Positions 17,146-25,963 of a stretch of 64,000 bases of DNA are shown here, piece by piece. The notes beneath the pieces were generated by a model. That model worked only from the letters and a program-made list of their open reading frames with translations. It had not been told where the DNA came from and searched no databases. Both the position numbers and the translations under genes were made by a program. The DNA comes from Flavobacteriales bacterium. GTDB lineage: Bacteria > Bacteroidota > Bacteroidia > Flavobacteriales_F > PHOS-HE28. The stretch covers positions 1,621,964-1,685,963 of the forward strand of contig JAHCIA010000001.1 in NCBI GenBank assembly GCA_026129465.1. Direction: 5' to 3'. Every line of letters starts with the position of its first letter. Position 1 is the first letter of the stretch.

Positions 17146-20100
17146 TCAAACGAACGATTCGGAAATGATCACTTGGGGCATGGGCTTGAGGCCACCGGTG
17201 CGCTCCACCTTGTGGCGGTCGGCCTTGGCGCCCTTCAGGGGCAGGTGCTCATCATCGGCCGCCTCCAGCAGGGGGAACTCGCGCAGGATGGTCATGAGCT
17301 TCTTGAAGGTCTGCTCGCGGGCGGGCACCACCACGCTGGGCAGCTCGCCCGGGGCCACCGCCACGGGCTTGCCGGTGTGGATGCTCTTGAGCAGTTTGTT
17401 CAACTCGCGCGGCAGCTTCTGGAAGCGGCCCCGGCGGATGCTCACCTTGGCGTTCTCCAGATAGACCTTGTCCTCGCCGGTGGCGTACTCCATCCATCCG
17501 GCCTGGTTCAGGAAGTGCAGGGCCTTCTGCTCGTTGGGGCCCAGTTTGGTGCTGGCGCGTTCGCCCAATGCGGCCACCTGCTGCTCGGTGTGGAAGCTGT
17601 TGAGGGCGGCCTCGATCTGCGCGTGGTGCTGCGCGTGCAGGGGCCTGGCCTTCTCGGTGGCGTGCGCCTCGAAGATCTTGGCGGCCTCCACGAAGGTCTT
17701 CTCGTCGATGCCGAGGTCTTCGTTGATGAAGTAGAAGGCGTCGCGCTTGCGGTCCTTGATGAAGGCGATGGTGGTGCCGCTGGTGAGGGGCAGCTTGCGG
17801 CCTACGCGGGCGCGCAGCGGCACGGTGGCGCGGATGCGCAGGTACTCGTCCGGGCTTTCGGCCCGGAAGCGGCGCAGCACTTCCAGGTAGTGCAGGCGTT
17901 CGTCGCGCTCCTCCTCGGGCACGCGCTCGAAGAGGCCGAAGGTGCCGTAGGTCTCGCGCTGCGAGTAGATCTGGCTGTCCTCACCCAGCGCGCTGTGGAA
18001 GGCCTGCAGTTTCATGAAGGCCTTCTTCTCCAATTCGATCTCCTTCTCGGTACGTGCCGTGGGGAAGAAGTTGAAGATGTGGATGAGATCGCTGCGTGTG
18101 CCGATGCGGTTCACCCGGCCGATGCGCTGCATGAGGCGCGTGGCGTTCCAAGGGGTGTCGTAGTTCACGATCACGTTGGCGCGGTGCAGGTTCACGCCCT
18201 CGGCCAGCACCTCGGTGGTGAAGATGATGTCGATGTCATCGGCCTGCTCCTTCACCGGCGCATTGGCATCGAAGTTGGCGCGGATGGTGGCCTCCAGCTC
18301 CCTGCGGTTGCTGCTGTCCACCGCCAATACGCGGGTGATGCCGTCCTGCCGCATGCGCTCCACCACGTAGCCGGTGGTCTCCTTGCTTTCGCTGAAGATG
18401 ACCAGCTTGTGGTTGTCGTTCACCTCGCGCTTGAAGAGCTCGGCATCCAGCCGGCGCTTGAACTCGTCGTACTTGGGGTCCACGGCCACAAGGTCCCACG
18501 CGGCCACCAGTTCGTCCAGGATCTCCTGGTCGCGCGCCATGCCCTGGATGAACTCCTCCATGAAGTCCTCGCGCTGGTACACCTGCACCTCCTTGCTGTC
18601 CTCGGCCTCGGCCAGCAGGCGCTCCAGGGCGGCATCGTCCTCGTTCAGCACGTATTCGTTCACCTCGTACTTGGGCGCGATGAACACGCGGTCGCTGGCC
18701 AGCATCATCAGCATGGCCTTGTTGGCCTGCTGGTAGCGGCGCAGGGTGGCCTTGAAGGCGAAGAAGCTGCTGTCGATGCGTTTCACCAGCAGGGTCTTGA
18801 TGATGAAGGCGAGCTGCTCGCTGATGCGCACGGCCTGCTGCTGTTTCACCCCGGTGGCGCGCTCGTGGGCGGCGCGGGCCTCGGGGTTCATGTAGCGGAT
18901 GGCCTGGTAGCGGAAGAAGCCCAGGCCGTTGATGCTGTCGCTGGCGTAGAGGATGGTGCGGTCGTAGAGGGCGTCCAGCTCGTCGTCCAGCTGGTAGAGG
19001 ATCTGGTGCGGGGGCACCACATCGGGGAAGCTGAGGCCCTGCTCCTGGATGTCCTGCTGGTACTCGGGCGTGTTCTTGATGTCCGTGCGGGTACGGCGCA
19101 CGATCACGGGCTCCAGCACCTTGGTGCGGATCTTCTCGCCCATGATCTTCAGCTCGTGGGCGAGCGTGCGGGGGTCGGCCTCCTTCTTCAGCTTGCGGTA
19201 GTGCTCGATGAGCGGGGTGAAGAAGTTCTGCAGGTTGCCGATCTCCAGGGTGCTGCGCTTGCTGTCCTGGAAGAGGTAGAGCTGGTTGCGGATGTCCTCC
19301 GGCCGGTTGTTCAGCGGCGTAGCACTGATCAGGATCACCTTCTTCTGCACGCTGCCATCGGGCGCGGGTCGCTTGCGGGGCGTTTTGCAGATGCGCTGCA
19401 GCTCGTGGAACATGCGGGCCTCGTCGCTGCGGAACTTGTGCGCTTCGTCCACGATGATCAGGTCGTACTGCTCCGCGCGGTTGATGCTGTGCAAGCTGCC
19501 GTTGGTGACGAAGTCCACGTTGGGCACCTCGAAATCATCCTTGATGGTGCGCTTCCAGGAAGTTTCCAGCGCGGGCGGATGCACCACCAGGATGCGCGTA
19601 CGGTAACCGTTGCTGAAGTAGAACTTCTTGGCGATGATGCTGGCGATGATGGTCTTGCCCAGGCCCACCACGTCGGCCAGGAAGAAGCCGTTGTGCTTCA
19701 TCAGCTTGGCGTAGCCATCGTTCACCGCATCGATCTGGTACACCAGCTTCTTGTAGCCCTTGGGCAGGTCGGTGATGCTCTCCGGGTCGTACTCGATGGC
19801 CGTACCGAAGTACTCCATCAGGAACTTGATGTACACCTCGAAGGGCGTGAAGCCATCGCTGAGGTAGGTCTTGTCCTTCAGCTCGGCGATGTTGCTGGAC
19901 AATACCTCCACCGCCTCCAGCCACAGCTGCTCGAAGGTCTTGGTGGCAAAGGCGACATCGTCGTAGTCGCGGATCTCCACGTTGAACTCGAAGTTCGTTT
20001 CGAGCCCCTGCACGCTCAGGTTGCTGCTGCCGGTGATGACGCAGCCACCGCTGTGCTCATTGAAGGGCTCCGGCCGGAAGATGTAGATCTTGGCGTGGAT

Positions 20101-20490
20101 GTTCTTGTCCGGGTGCGCCTTGATCTTGATGCGCCCGTTGACCACATCGGTGATGAACTCCAGGATGCCCTCCTCCACCTCCTGGGTGTAGGCGCTTTTC
20201 TCGATGTCGTCCCGCAGCTCGCGTATCAACTCCTCCTGCGTGACCTCGGTATTGAAGTTGAACTCCAGCCCCTTCTTGGCCGCCTCGCTGATGAGGTGGT
20301 CCACATCGATGCCCACCAGGATGCGGATCTGCCCCACCCCCCGCAGGTGCTCCCTGAGCCTGAAGTAGCCGCTGCTCCGGAAGAAGCCCACCAAGGCATC
20401 GAACTCCGCCACGCGAACGTGGCTGAAGATGCCCTTGAACTTGTTCAGGAGGGTGTTGTCCCCGGTGTTGGTGAAGAAACGCGTCGACAT
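17146..20490 (-). CDS. PLD-nuclease / SNF2-like helicase, restriction partner of the methyltransferase
   Basis: This 1114-residue protein begins with a phospholipase D-type nuclease domain: IHAKIYIF (about residue 131) followed by GSSNLS (about 155), one HKD-like motif, so an active site would need a dimer. A superfamily 2 helicase follows with VVGLGKTIIAS (about 273), the DEAH box VDEAHKF (about 346), SATPLNNR, and the C-terminal motifs TTEVLAEGVNLH and QRIGRVNRIG (about 787). The start at 20490 (MSTRFFTNTGDN) is preferred; the open frame upstream has no domain content. The methyltransferase gene follows after 5 bp. PLD-helicases of this kind translocate on DNA and cut it in restriction and other anti-phage systems; the exact system type here is unassigned. 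Confidence 0.85.
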   Translation of the reverse strand: MSTRFFTNTGDNTLLNKFKGIFSHVRVAEFDALVGFFRSSGYFRLREHLRGVGQIRILVGIDVDHLISEAAKKGLEFNFNTEVTQEELIRELRDDIEKSAYTQEVEEGILEFITDVVNGRIKIKAHPDKNIHAKIYIFRPEPFNEHSGGCVITGSSNLSVQGLETNFEFNVEIRDYDDVAFATKTFEQLWLEAVEVLSSNIAELKDKTYLSDGFTPFEVYIKFLMEYFGTAIEYDPESITDLPKGYKKLVYQIDAVNDGYAKLMKHNGFFLADVVGLGKTIIASIIAKKFYFSNGYRTRILVVHPPALETSWKRTIKDDFEVPNVDFVTNGSLHSINRAEQYDLIIVDEAHKFRSDEARMFHELQRICKTPRKRPAPDGSVQKKVILISATPLNNRPEDIRNQLYLFQDSKRSTLEIGNLQNFFTPLIEHYRKLKKEADPRTLAHELKIMGEKIRTKVLEPVIVRRTRTDIKNTPEYQQDIQEQGLSFPDVVPPHQILYQLDDELDALYDRTILYASDSINGLGFFRYQAIRYMNPEARAAHERATGVKQQQAVRISEQLAFIIKTLLVKRIDSSFFAFKATLRRYQQANKAMLMMLASDRVFIAPKYEVNEYVLNEDDAALERLLAEAEDSKEVQVYQREDFMEEFIQGMARDQEILDELVAAWDLVAVDPKYDEFKRRLDAELFKREVNDNHKLVIFSESKETTGYVVERMRQDGITRVLAVDSSNRRELEATIRANFDANAPVKEQADDIDIIFTTEVLAEGVNLHRANVIVNYDTPWNATRLMQRIGRVNRIGTRSDLIHIFNFFPTARTEKEIELEKKAFMKLQAFHSALGEDSQIYSQRETYGTFGLFERVPEEERDERLHYLEVLRRFRAESPDEYLRIRATVPLRARVGRKLPLTSGTTIAFIKDRKRDAFYFINEDLGIDEKTFVEAAKIFEAHATEKARPLHAQHHAQIEAALNSFHTEQQVAALGERASTKLGPNEQKALHFLNQAGWMEYATGEDKVYLENAKVSIRRGRFQKLPRELNKLLKSIHTGKPVAVAPGELPSVVVPAREQTFKKLMTILREFPLLEAADDEHLPLKGAKADRHKVERTGGLKPMPQVIISESFV

Positions 20491-20956
20491 GGGCGGTGAA
20501 AATAGGAACCCCATCCCGTCAAAACAGGACGTTGTGCGGGGCATGGGGCAAAAAGGTGCGCAGCAATTGGTCGCCGCAGGCGAAAGGGCGTGTGGCAGAT
20601 CGGGGGATCGGGCAATCAGATGATCAGAGAATGTGGGCGCGTACCTCGATCCCGATCTCAGCGGTGGCCGGTGGGCCTCAAAGCCTGTGGCCCAAAAGCC
20701 AATCCGCCTTTGGTGGCCTGATGGCCCTGTTTGCCTGGCGTGCAGCAAGCGGTCGCCGCACGCGGAAATGCTTGTGGACTGTTGACCTCTCCGCCCTTGG
20801 CGGCCTGTGGCCTGATGGCCTCAAAGCCTTTGGCCGCTCCCTGCGGGCCAATGCCGACCAGGCGCTCTCTTCCTGTTTCGGCGCCCTAAGGACGATCGGA
20901 TGCTCCCACGCTCCCCCACCCTGATCCCCATCAAGATAAGTTCCCGTTCCCTTCCA
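20491..20956. other. Intergenic region with degenerate short repeats
   Basis: No gene is supported in this 466-bp stretch between the helicase and the LolA-like gene. It holds a repeated segment GGCCTCAAAGCCTNTGGCC (20675-20692 and 20817-20834) and the related GTGGCCTGATGGCC (20713-20726 and 20807-20820). These GC-rich words resemble decayed repeat DNA at the edge of the defence island. Confidence 0.5.
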
Positions 20957-20964
20957 GACCTTCG
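20957..20964 (+). promoter_or_regulatory. -7-like element GACCTTCG before the LolA-like gene
   Basis: GACCTTCG ends 6 nt before the ATG at 20971 and resembles other octamers of this window (GACCTTTG, CACCTTCG). It fits a near-leaderless transcript for the operon that follows. Confidence 0.4.
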
Positions 20965-20970
20965 GCTTTC

Positions 20971-21723
20971 ATGGCGCACTTGAAACACCTCTTCACCACC
21001 GCATTGCTCGCCGCGTTCGCCGCGCCCCTCGCCGCGCAGGACGCCACGGAGATCGTGCGCCGCGCCGATGCCCACGCGCGCGGCAAGACGAGCCAGGGCG
21101 AGATGACGATGACGGTGGTGCGGCCCACCTGGCAGCGCGAGATGGGCATGAAGACCTGGAGCCAGGGCAACGACTTCGCGATGGTGCTGATCACCGCGCC
21201 GGCAAAGGAGAAGGGCATCGTGTATCTGAAGCGGGTGCGCGAGGTGTGGAATTGGATCCCGAGCGTGGAGCGCACCATCAAGATGCCGCCCAGCATGATG
21301 AGCCAGAGCTGGATGGGGACCGATTTCACCAACGACGACCTGGTGCGCGAAAGCAGCATCGTGGAGGACTACACGCATGTGCTGGCCGGCGATACGGTGA
21401 TCGACGGGCGCGCCTGCCACACCGTGGTGATGACGCCCAAGCCGCGCGCCGCCGTGGTGTGGGGCAGGGTGCTGCTGTGGATCGACAAGAAGGACTTCCT
21501 CATGCTGCGCGCGGAGTACTACGACGAGTACGGCGAGCTGGTGAACACGCTGGTGAGCAGCGAGGTGAAGCTGATGGGCGGCCGCCTGCTGCCCACGCGC
21601 ACGGAGATGATCCCCGCCGACAAGCCCGGGCACAAGACGGTGATCGTGTACAAGTCGCTGGTGTTCGACCAGCCGATCCCGGAGGGTTTCTTCACGACGC
21701 AGAACATCACACGGGTGCGGTGA
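20971..21723 (+). CDS. LolA-like outer-membrane lipoprotein-sorting protein
   Basis: This 250-residue protein has a signal peptide ending near PLAAQ. Its body reads like the LolA-like subgroup that travels with FtsX-type exporters: GEMTMTVVRPTWQREM, YLKRVREVWNWIPSVERTIK, then SEVKLMGGRLLPTR. It should act in the periplasm as a carrier of a lipid or lipidated substrate. Three ABC-transporter genes and a beta-barrel gene follow on the same strand, so a complete export path from inner to outer membrane is suggested. The rsgA gene sits between it and the transporter with only 3 bp separating the first two genes. The substrate is unknown. Confidence 0.82.
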   Translation: MAHLKHLFTTALLAAFAAPLAAQDATEIVRRADAHARGKTSQGEMTMTVVRPTWQREMGMKTWSQGNDFAMVLITAPAKEKGIVYLKRVREVWNWIPSVERTIKMPPSMMSQSWMGTDFTNDDLVRESSIVEDYTHVLAGDTVIDGRACHTVVMTPKPRAAVVWGRVLLWIDKKDFLMLRAEYYDEYGELVNTLVSSEVKLMGGRLLPTRTEMIPADKPGHKTVIVYKSLVFDQPIPEGFFTTQNITRVR

Positions 21724-21726
21724 ACC

Positions 21727-22788
21727 ATGACGCTCGACGACCTTGGATACACCGATGCGCTGGAGCGCTTCAGGACCGAACAAGGTCTTGAGGGCTACAC
21801 CGTCGGCCGCGTGGTGGCGGAGCACCGGGAACGTTACGTGGTGCGGACCACCGAAGGCGATCTGGAAGCGGAGATCATCGGCAAGCTGCGCGCGGAGGCC
21901 CGTGACCGGATGGACTTCCCGGCCGTGGGCGACTGGGTGGCGCTGCGGTTGCACGAGCCGGGGCATGCCACGATCCATCGGGTGTTCCCGCGTTCATCGG
22001 CGATCACCCGGAAAGCGATCGGTGAATACGGCGGCACCCAGATCATCGCCACCAACATCGACCATGCCTTCCTGGTGCAGGCCATGGACCGCGACTTCAA
22101 CATCAACCGGCTGGAGCGCTACCTCACCATCTGCCACGCCAGCGGGGTGCGGCCGATCATCGTGCTCACCAAGACCGACCTGTTCGGAGCGGAGCAAGTG
22201 GACGAGCTGAAGGAACAGGTCCGGGCACGCATCGCGCACGTGCCCATCATCGCGCTGAGCAACTTGACCACGAATGGCTGCGATGCCGTGCGCCGGATCA
22301 TGGAAAAAGGGAAGACCTATTGCCTGCTCGGTTCTTCCGGCGTGGGCAAGTCGAGCCTGCTGAACAACCTGGTCGGCACGGAGACCCTGCGCACCGGCGC
22401 CATCAACGCCAGCACCGGCAAGGGCCGGCACATCACCAGCCACCGCGAGCTCTTCGTCCTGGGAACGGGCGGCATCATCATCGACAATCCCGGCATGCGG
22501 GAAGTGGGCGTCACCGATGTGGAAGGCGGACTGGAGCTCACCTTCGAGCAGATCGCTTCACTCGCCCAGGACTGCAGATTCTCGGATTGCACACACACTC
22601 AGGAGGTCGGTTGCGCGGTGCTGGCGGCGTTGCAGCGCGGCGAAGTGGACGAGGCCTCCTATGCGAACTACCAGAAGATGAAGAACGAGGCCGCGTTCTT
22701 CCGATCGACCCTTGCCGAGCGCAGGAAGAAGGACAAGCAATTCGGGAAGATGGTGAAGCGCTACAAGAAGGACCTTGGCAAGATGTGA
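21727..22788 (+). CDS. rsgA: Ribosome small-subunit GTPase RsgA
   Basis: This 353-residue protein is a circularly permuted GTPase that assists maturation of the 30S subunit. After an N-terminal OB-fold part, the G4 motif TKTD comes before G1 (GSSGVGKSSLLN) and G3 (DNPGMRE), the permuted order that defines the family. A C-terminal zinc site is present (CRFSDCTHTQEVGC), and a Lys-rich tail ends the protein. It lies 3 bp after the LolA-like gene and 24 bp before the first permease gene, so it is probably cotranscribed with an envelope exporter. That context is odd for a ribosome factor; a second rsgA copy elsewhere cannot be ruled out. Confidence 0.93.
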   Translation: MTLDDLGYTDALERFRTEQGLEGYTVGRVVAEHRERYVVRTTEGDLEAEIIGKLRAEARDRMDFPAVGDWVALRLHEPGHATIHRVFPRSSAITRKAIGEYGGTQIIATNIDHAFLVQAMDRDFNINRLERYLTICHASGVRPIIVLTKTDLFGAEQVDELKEQVRARIAHVPIIALSNLTTNGCDAVRRIMEKGKTYCLLGSSGVGKSSLLNNLVGTETLRTGAINASTGKGRHITSHRELFVLGTGGIIIDNPGMREVGVTDVEGGLELTFEQIASLAQDCRFSDCTHTQEVGCAVLAALQRGEVDEASYANYQKMKNEAAFFRSTLAERRKKDKQFGKMVKRYKKDLGKM

Positions 22789-22812
22789 TCCGCAACGACC
22801 GAACGACCACCC

Positions 22813-24027
22813 ATGATCGCCAAGCTCATCTGGCGGAACCTCTGGCGCAACAAGCGGCGCACGCTGATCACCACCTCGTCGGTGACCTTCGCCGTGCTGC
22901 TGGCCGTGGTGACGCAGGCGCTGGTGAAGGGCACCTTCGGTAACCTGATCGACAGCGTGGTGGGCGGCTACAGCGGCCACATCCAAGTGCACGCCACCGG
23001 CTATTGGGACGAGCCCTCGCTCGAGCTGCTGATGGACGACGACGATGCGCTGCGCGGAACGCTGGAGGCCATCCCCGGTGTGACGGCCGTGGTGCCGCGC
23101 ATGGAGACCTTCATGTTGGTGAGCGCGGACAGCCTTACGCGCGGCGCGATGGTGATGGGCGTGGACGGTGCGCTGGAGCAGCACCTGATGAAGCTCGACG
23201 AGCGCATCGTGCGCGGGGCTGCGGTGCGCAACGGCGTTCACGGCGTGGTGATGGCCGAAGGGCTGGCGCGACGCCTGGCCGTGGACGTGAACGACACCAT
23301 CGTGCTGCTGGGCCAGGGCTACCACGGCAGCATGGCGGCAGGCAAGTACCCGGTGCGCGGCATCGCCCGCTTCGGCGCGCCCCAACTGAACGACGGCCTC
23401 GTCTACCTGCCGCTGGCCACCGCGCAAGAGTTGCTCTCCACGCCGGGCATGGTGACCACCTGGGCCTTCGCGCTGGACGAGCCCAAATTGATGGACGCGG
23501 TGCAGGCAAGCGTGGTGTCCACGATCGGCGAAGGGCGCAGCGTGATGAACTGGAAGCAGATGATGCCCGAGGTGGACAACCACATCCGCAGCGACCAGGC
23601 CAGCACGGGCATCATCATCGGCGTGCTCTACCTCGTGGTGGCCTTCGGCATCTTCGGCACCATCCTGATGATGCTGCACGAGCGCACCTACGAGTTCGGG
23701 ATGCTGCTGGCGGTGGGCATGGGACGTCGACTGCTCGCGTTGGTGATCGTCATCGAATCGGTGCTGCTCTCGCTCTTCGGCGCGCTCATGGGCGTGCTGC
23801 TGGCCTGGCCGGTGGTGTGGCTGATGCAGGAGCGGCCCATCCGCCTGAGCGGCGCCATGGCCGAGGTGTACGCCGACTACGGCTTCGCACCGATCATGCC
23901 CGCCGTGCTCGATCCGCGCATCTTCATCGACCAGACGCTGGTGGTGCTGGCGATCGCGCTGGTGCTCGCCATCTACCCGTTGCGGCACGTGCTGAAGCTG
24001 CTGCCCCTCACCGCCATGAAACGTTGA
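22813..24027 (+). CDS. ABC transporter permease, FtsX/LolE type (first)
   Basis: This 404-residue inner-membrane protein starts with the FtsX-type opening KLIWRNLWRNKRRTLIT, which leads into the first membrane helix. A large periplasmic domain (about residues 45-270) and three C-terminal helices follow, with LHERTYEFGMLLAVGM as the coupling-helix region. This is the MacB/LolCE topology. The protein overlaps the next permease by one base (TGATG), so the two are translated together and probably form a heterodimer. With the ATPase at 25235 and the LolA-like protein it should export or extract a hydrophobic substrate. Which lipid or lipoprotein is moved is not visible. Confidence 0.88.
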   Translation: MIAKLIWRNLWRNKRRTLITTSSVTFAVLLAVVTQALVKGTFGNLIDSVVGGYSGHIQVHATGYWDEPSLELLMDDDDALRGTLEAIPGVTAVVPRMETFMLVSADSLTRGAMVMGVDGALEQHLMKLDERIVRGAAVRNGVHGVVMAEGLARRLAVDVNDTIVLLGQGYHGSMAAGKYPVRGIARFGAPQLNDGLVYLPLATAQELLSTPGMVTTWAFALDEPKLMDAVQASVVSTIGEGRSVMNWKQMMPEVDNHIRSDQASTGIIIGVLYLVVAFGIFGTILMMLHERTYEFGMLLAVGMGRRLLALVIVIESVLLSLFGALMGVLLAWPVVWLMQERPIRLSGAMAEVYADYGFAPIMPAVLDPRIFIDQTLVVLAIALVLAIYPLRHVLKLLPLTAMKR

Positions 24028-25238
24028 TGTTATTGCGGCTCGCCTGGCGCAATGTGTGGCGCCACCCCGGACGCAGCGGCATCATCATCGGTGCAGTGGC
24101 CATCGGCCTCTTCGCCTCGCTCTTCCTCATGGCCTTCTACCAAGGGATGATCGAGCAGCGCATCGACAGCGTGGTGCGGCACGAGACCTCGCACATCCAG
24201 CTGCACCATCCGGACTACGTCGCCGACCAGGACATCAACTTCCGCATCGCCGGTGCCGATTGCCTGGTGCACGAGCTGGCGCAGCTGCCGCGCGTAGTGG
24301 GCGTGGCGCCGCGCGTGGCGGTGCCCGGCATGATCCAATCGCCCACCGGCAGCGCGGGGCTGCGCATCAACGGCGTGGACCCGGAGCTGGAGGACCGCAC
24401 CACCGGCCTGTCGGCCTTCGTGAAGGAGGGCGAATGGTTCGGTCCCGAGCGGCGGCACGGCATCCTCATCAGCGCCAAGGTGGCCCGCCAGCTGAAGGTG
24501 CAACTGCGCGGCAAGGTGGTGCTGATGGCGCAGGGTCCCAGCGGCGAGATCGCCAGCGGCGCCTTCCGCGTGATCGGCATCTACGGCACCCTCAACGGTC
24601 CACGCGATGATGCCAACGCGTACATCACCCGAGAAGATGCCGCTGAGATGCTGGATCTGGGCGATGAGGTGCACGAGATCGCGATCCTGCTCGACCACAG
24701 CGATGCGGTCGATGCCTCGGTGGCGCGGCTGCGAACGGCCTATCCCCAGCTGCTGGTGCGCGGCTGGACCGAGTTGAGCCCCGAGATGGAGATCCTGATC
24801 GGCACCTTCGACCAGATGATGTTCATCATGCTGGGCATCATCTTCATCGCGCTCGCCTTCGGGCTGGTGAACACCATGCTGATGGCGGTGCTCGAACGCA
24901 CGCGTGAGATCGGGATGCTGATGGCCGTGGGCATGGGCCGCGCGCGCATCTTCGGCATGGTGGTGCTGGAGACGCTGCTGGTGGTGCTGGCCGGCGTGCC
25001 GGTGGGCGGCGCGTTCTCGGCAGCGGCCATCGGCTGGGGCGCCGCGAAGGGCATCAACCTGAGCGCCTGGGGAGAGACCGCCACGCAGTTCGGCTACGAC
25101 CCCCACGTGATCCTCGCCCTCAAGCCCTACCATGCGTTGGTGGTGCTCGCCATGGTGGTGGCCATCTCGCTGCTCTCGGCGATCTACCCCGCCGTGAAGG
25201 CCCTGAAACTGAACGCCGCTGAAGCCATCCGGAAATGA
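24027..25238 (+). CDS. ABC transporter permease, FtsX/LolC type (second)
   Basis: This 403-residue paralogue of the preceding permease begins LLRLAWRNVWRHPGRSGIII, has a large periplasmic domain and ends with three helices and the motif LERTREIGMLMAVGM. The ATG at 24027 shares its A with the stop of the first permease. Its own stop overlaps the start of the ATPase gene by 4 bp (ATGA). The three overlapping genes are one transport unit. The longer open frame upstream in this frame is a shadow of the first permease. Confidence 0.88.
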   Translation: MLLRLAWRNVWRHPGRSGIIIGAVAIGLFASLFLMAFYQGMIEQRIDSVVRHETSHIQLHHPDYVADQDINFRIAGADCLVHELAQLPRVVGVAPRVAVPGMIQSPTGSAGLRINGVDPELEDRTTGLSAFVKEGEWFGPERRHGILISAKVARQLKVQLRGKVVLMAQGPSGEIASGAFRVIGIYGTLNGPRDDANAYITREDAAEMLDLGDEVHEIAILLDHSDAVDASVARLRTAYPQLLVRGWTELSPEMEILIGTFDQMMFIMLGIIFIALAFGLVNTMLMAVLERTREIGMLMAVGMGRARIFGMVVLETLLVVLAGVPVGGAFSAAAIGWGAAKGINLSAWGETATQFGYDPHVILALKPYHALVVLAMVVAISLLSAIYPAVKALKLNAAEAIRK

Positions 25239-25963
25239 AGCACGACCCCGCAAGCCATTTGGCCTCGAAGCAGAACAGCAACGTGGTGATCGACGCACAC
25301 GAGCTGGTGAAGACCTATGACGCGGACAAGATCCCCGTGCATGCGGTGAACGGCGTGCACCTGCACATCGAACGGGGCGAGTTCGTGGCACTGCGCGGAC
25401 CCAGCGGCAGCGGCAAGACCACCGTGCTGAACATGATCGGCGGGCTGGACCGTCCCACCAGTGGCCACGTGTCGGTGAACGGCGTGGACATCGGCAAGCT
25501 CACCGACAACCAGCTGATCGACTTCCGCCTGCGCCACATCGGCTTCGTGTTCCAGAGCTACAACCTGATCCCGGTGTTCACCGCGCGGGAGAACATCGAG
25601 TTCACCATGCTGCTGCAGGGGCGGCCGCGGAAGGAGATCGATGCGCGTGTGGACGAGCTGCTGCGCGAGACAGGGCTGACGGACAAGGCGGACAAGCGTC
25701 CGAACGAGTTGAGCGGCGGTCAGCAGCAGCGCGTGGCCGTGGCGCGGGCCCTCGCCCCCAAGCCGCAGTTCGTGCTGGCCGACGAGCCCACCGCCAACCT
25801 CGATTCGGTGGCCGCCTTCAAGTTGCTGGACACCATGGCGAAGCTCAACGCCGAGGAGCACATCACCTTCCTGTTCAGCACCCATGACCAGCGTGTGATC
25901 GAACGGGCGCGGCGGGTGATCACCTTGGAGGATGGGAAGGTGGTGGATGATAAGATGCAGTGA
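25235..25963 (+). CDS. ABC transporter ATP-binding protein, LolD/MacB type
   Basis: This 242-residue cytoplasmic ATPase drives the two preceding permeases. All motifs are intact: Walker A GPSGSGKTT, the Q-loop in VFQSYNLIP, the signature LSGGQQQRVAVARAL, Walker B VLADEPT with NLDS, and the switch His in STHD. About 18 residues precede the usual start of the domain. The stop overlaps the GTG of the beta-barrel gene (GTGA), which ties the outer-membrane protein to the exporter. Confidence 0.92.
   Translation: MKHDPASHLASKQNSNVVIDAHELVKTYDADKIPVHAVNGVHLHIERGEFVALRGPSGSGKTTVLNMIGGLDRPTSGHVSVNGVDIGKLTDNQLIDFRLRHIGFVFQSYNLIPVFTARENIEFTMLLQGRPRKEIDARVDELLRETGLTDKADKRPNELSGGQQQRVAVARALAPKPQFVLADEPTANLDSVAAFKLLDTMAKLNAEEHITFLFSTHDQRVIERARRVITLEDGKVVDDKMQ

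Noticed and set aside
15302..20499. Long open frames on the plus strand across the methyltransferase and helicase genes
   Set aside because: Their translations show no motifs and are antisense to genes with clear catalytic motifs.
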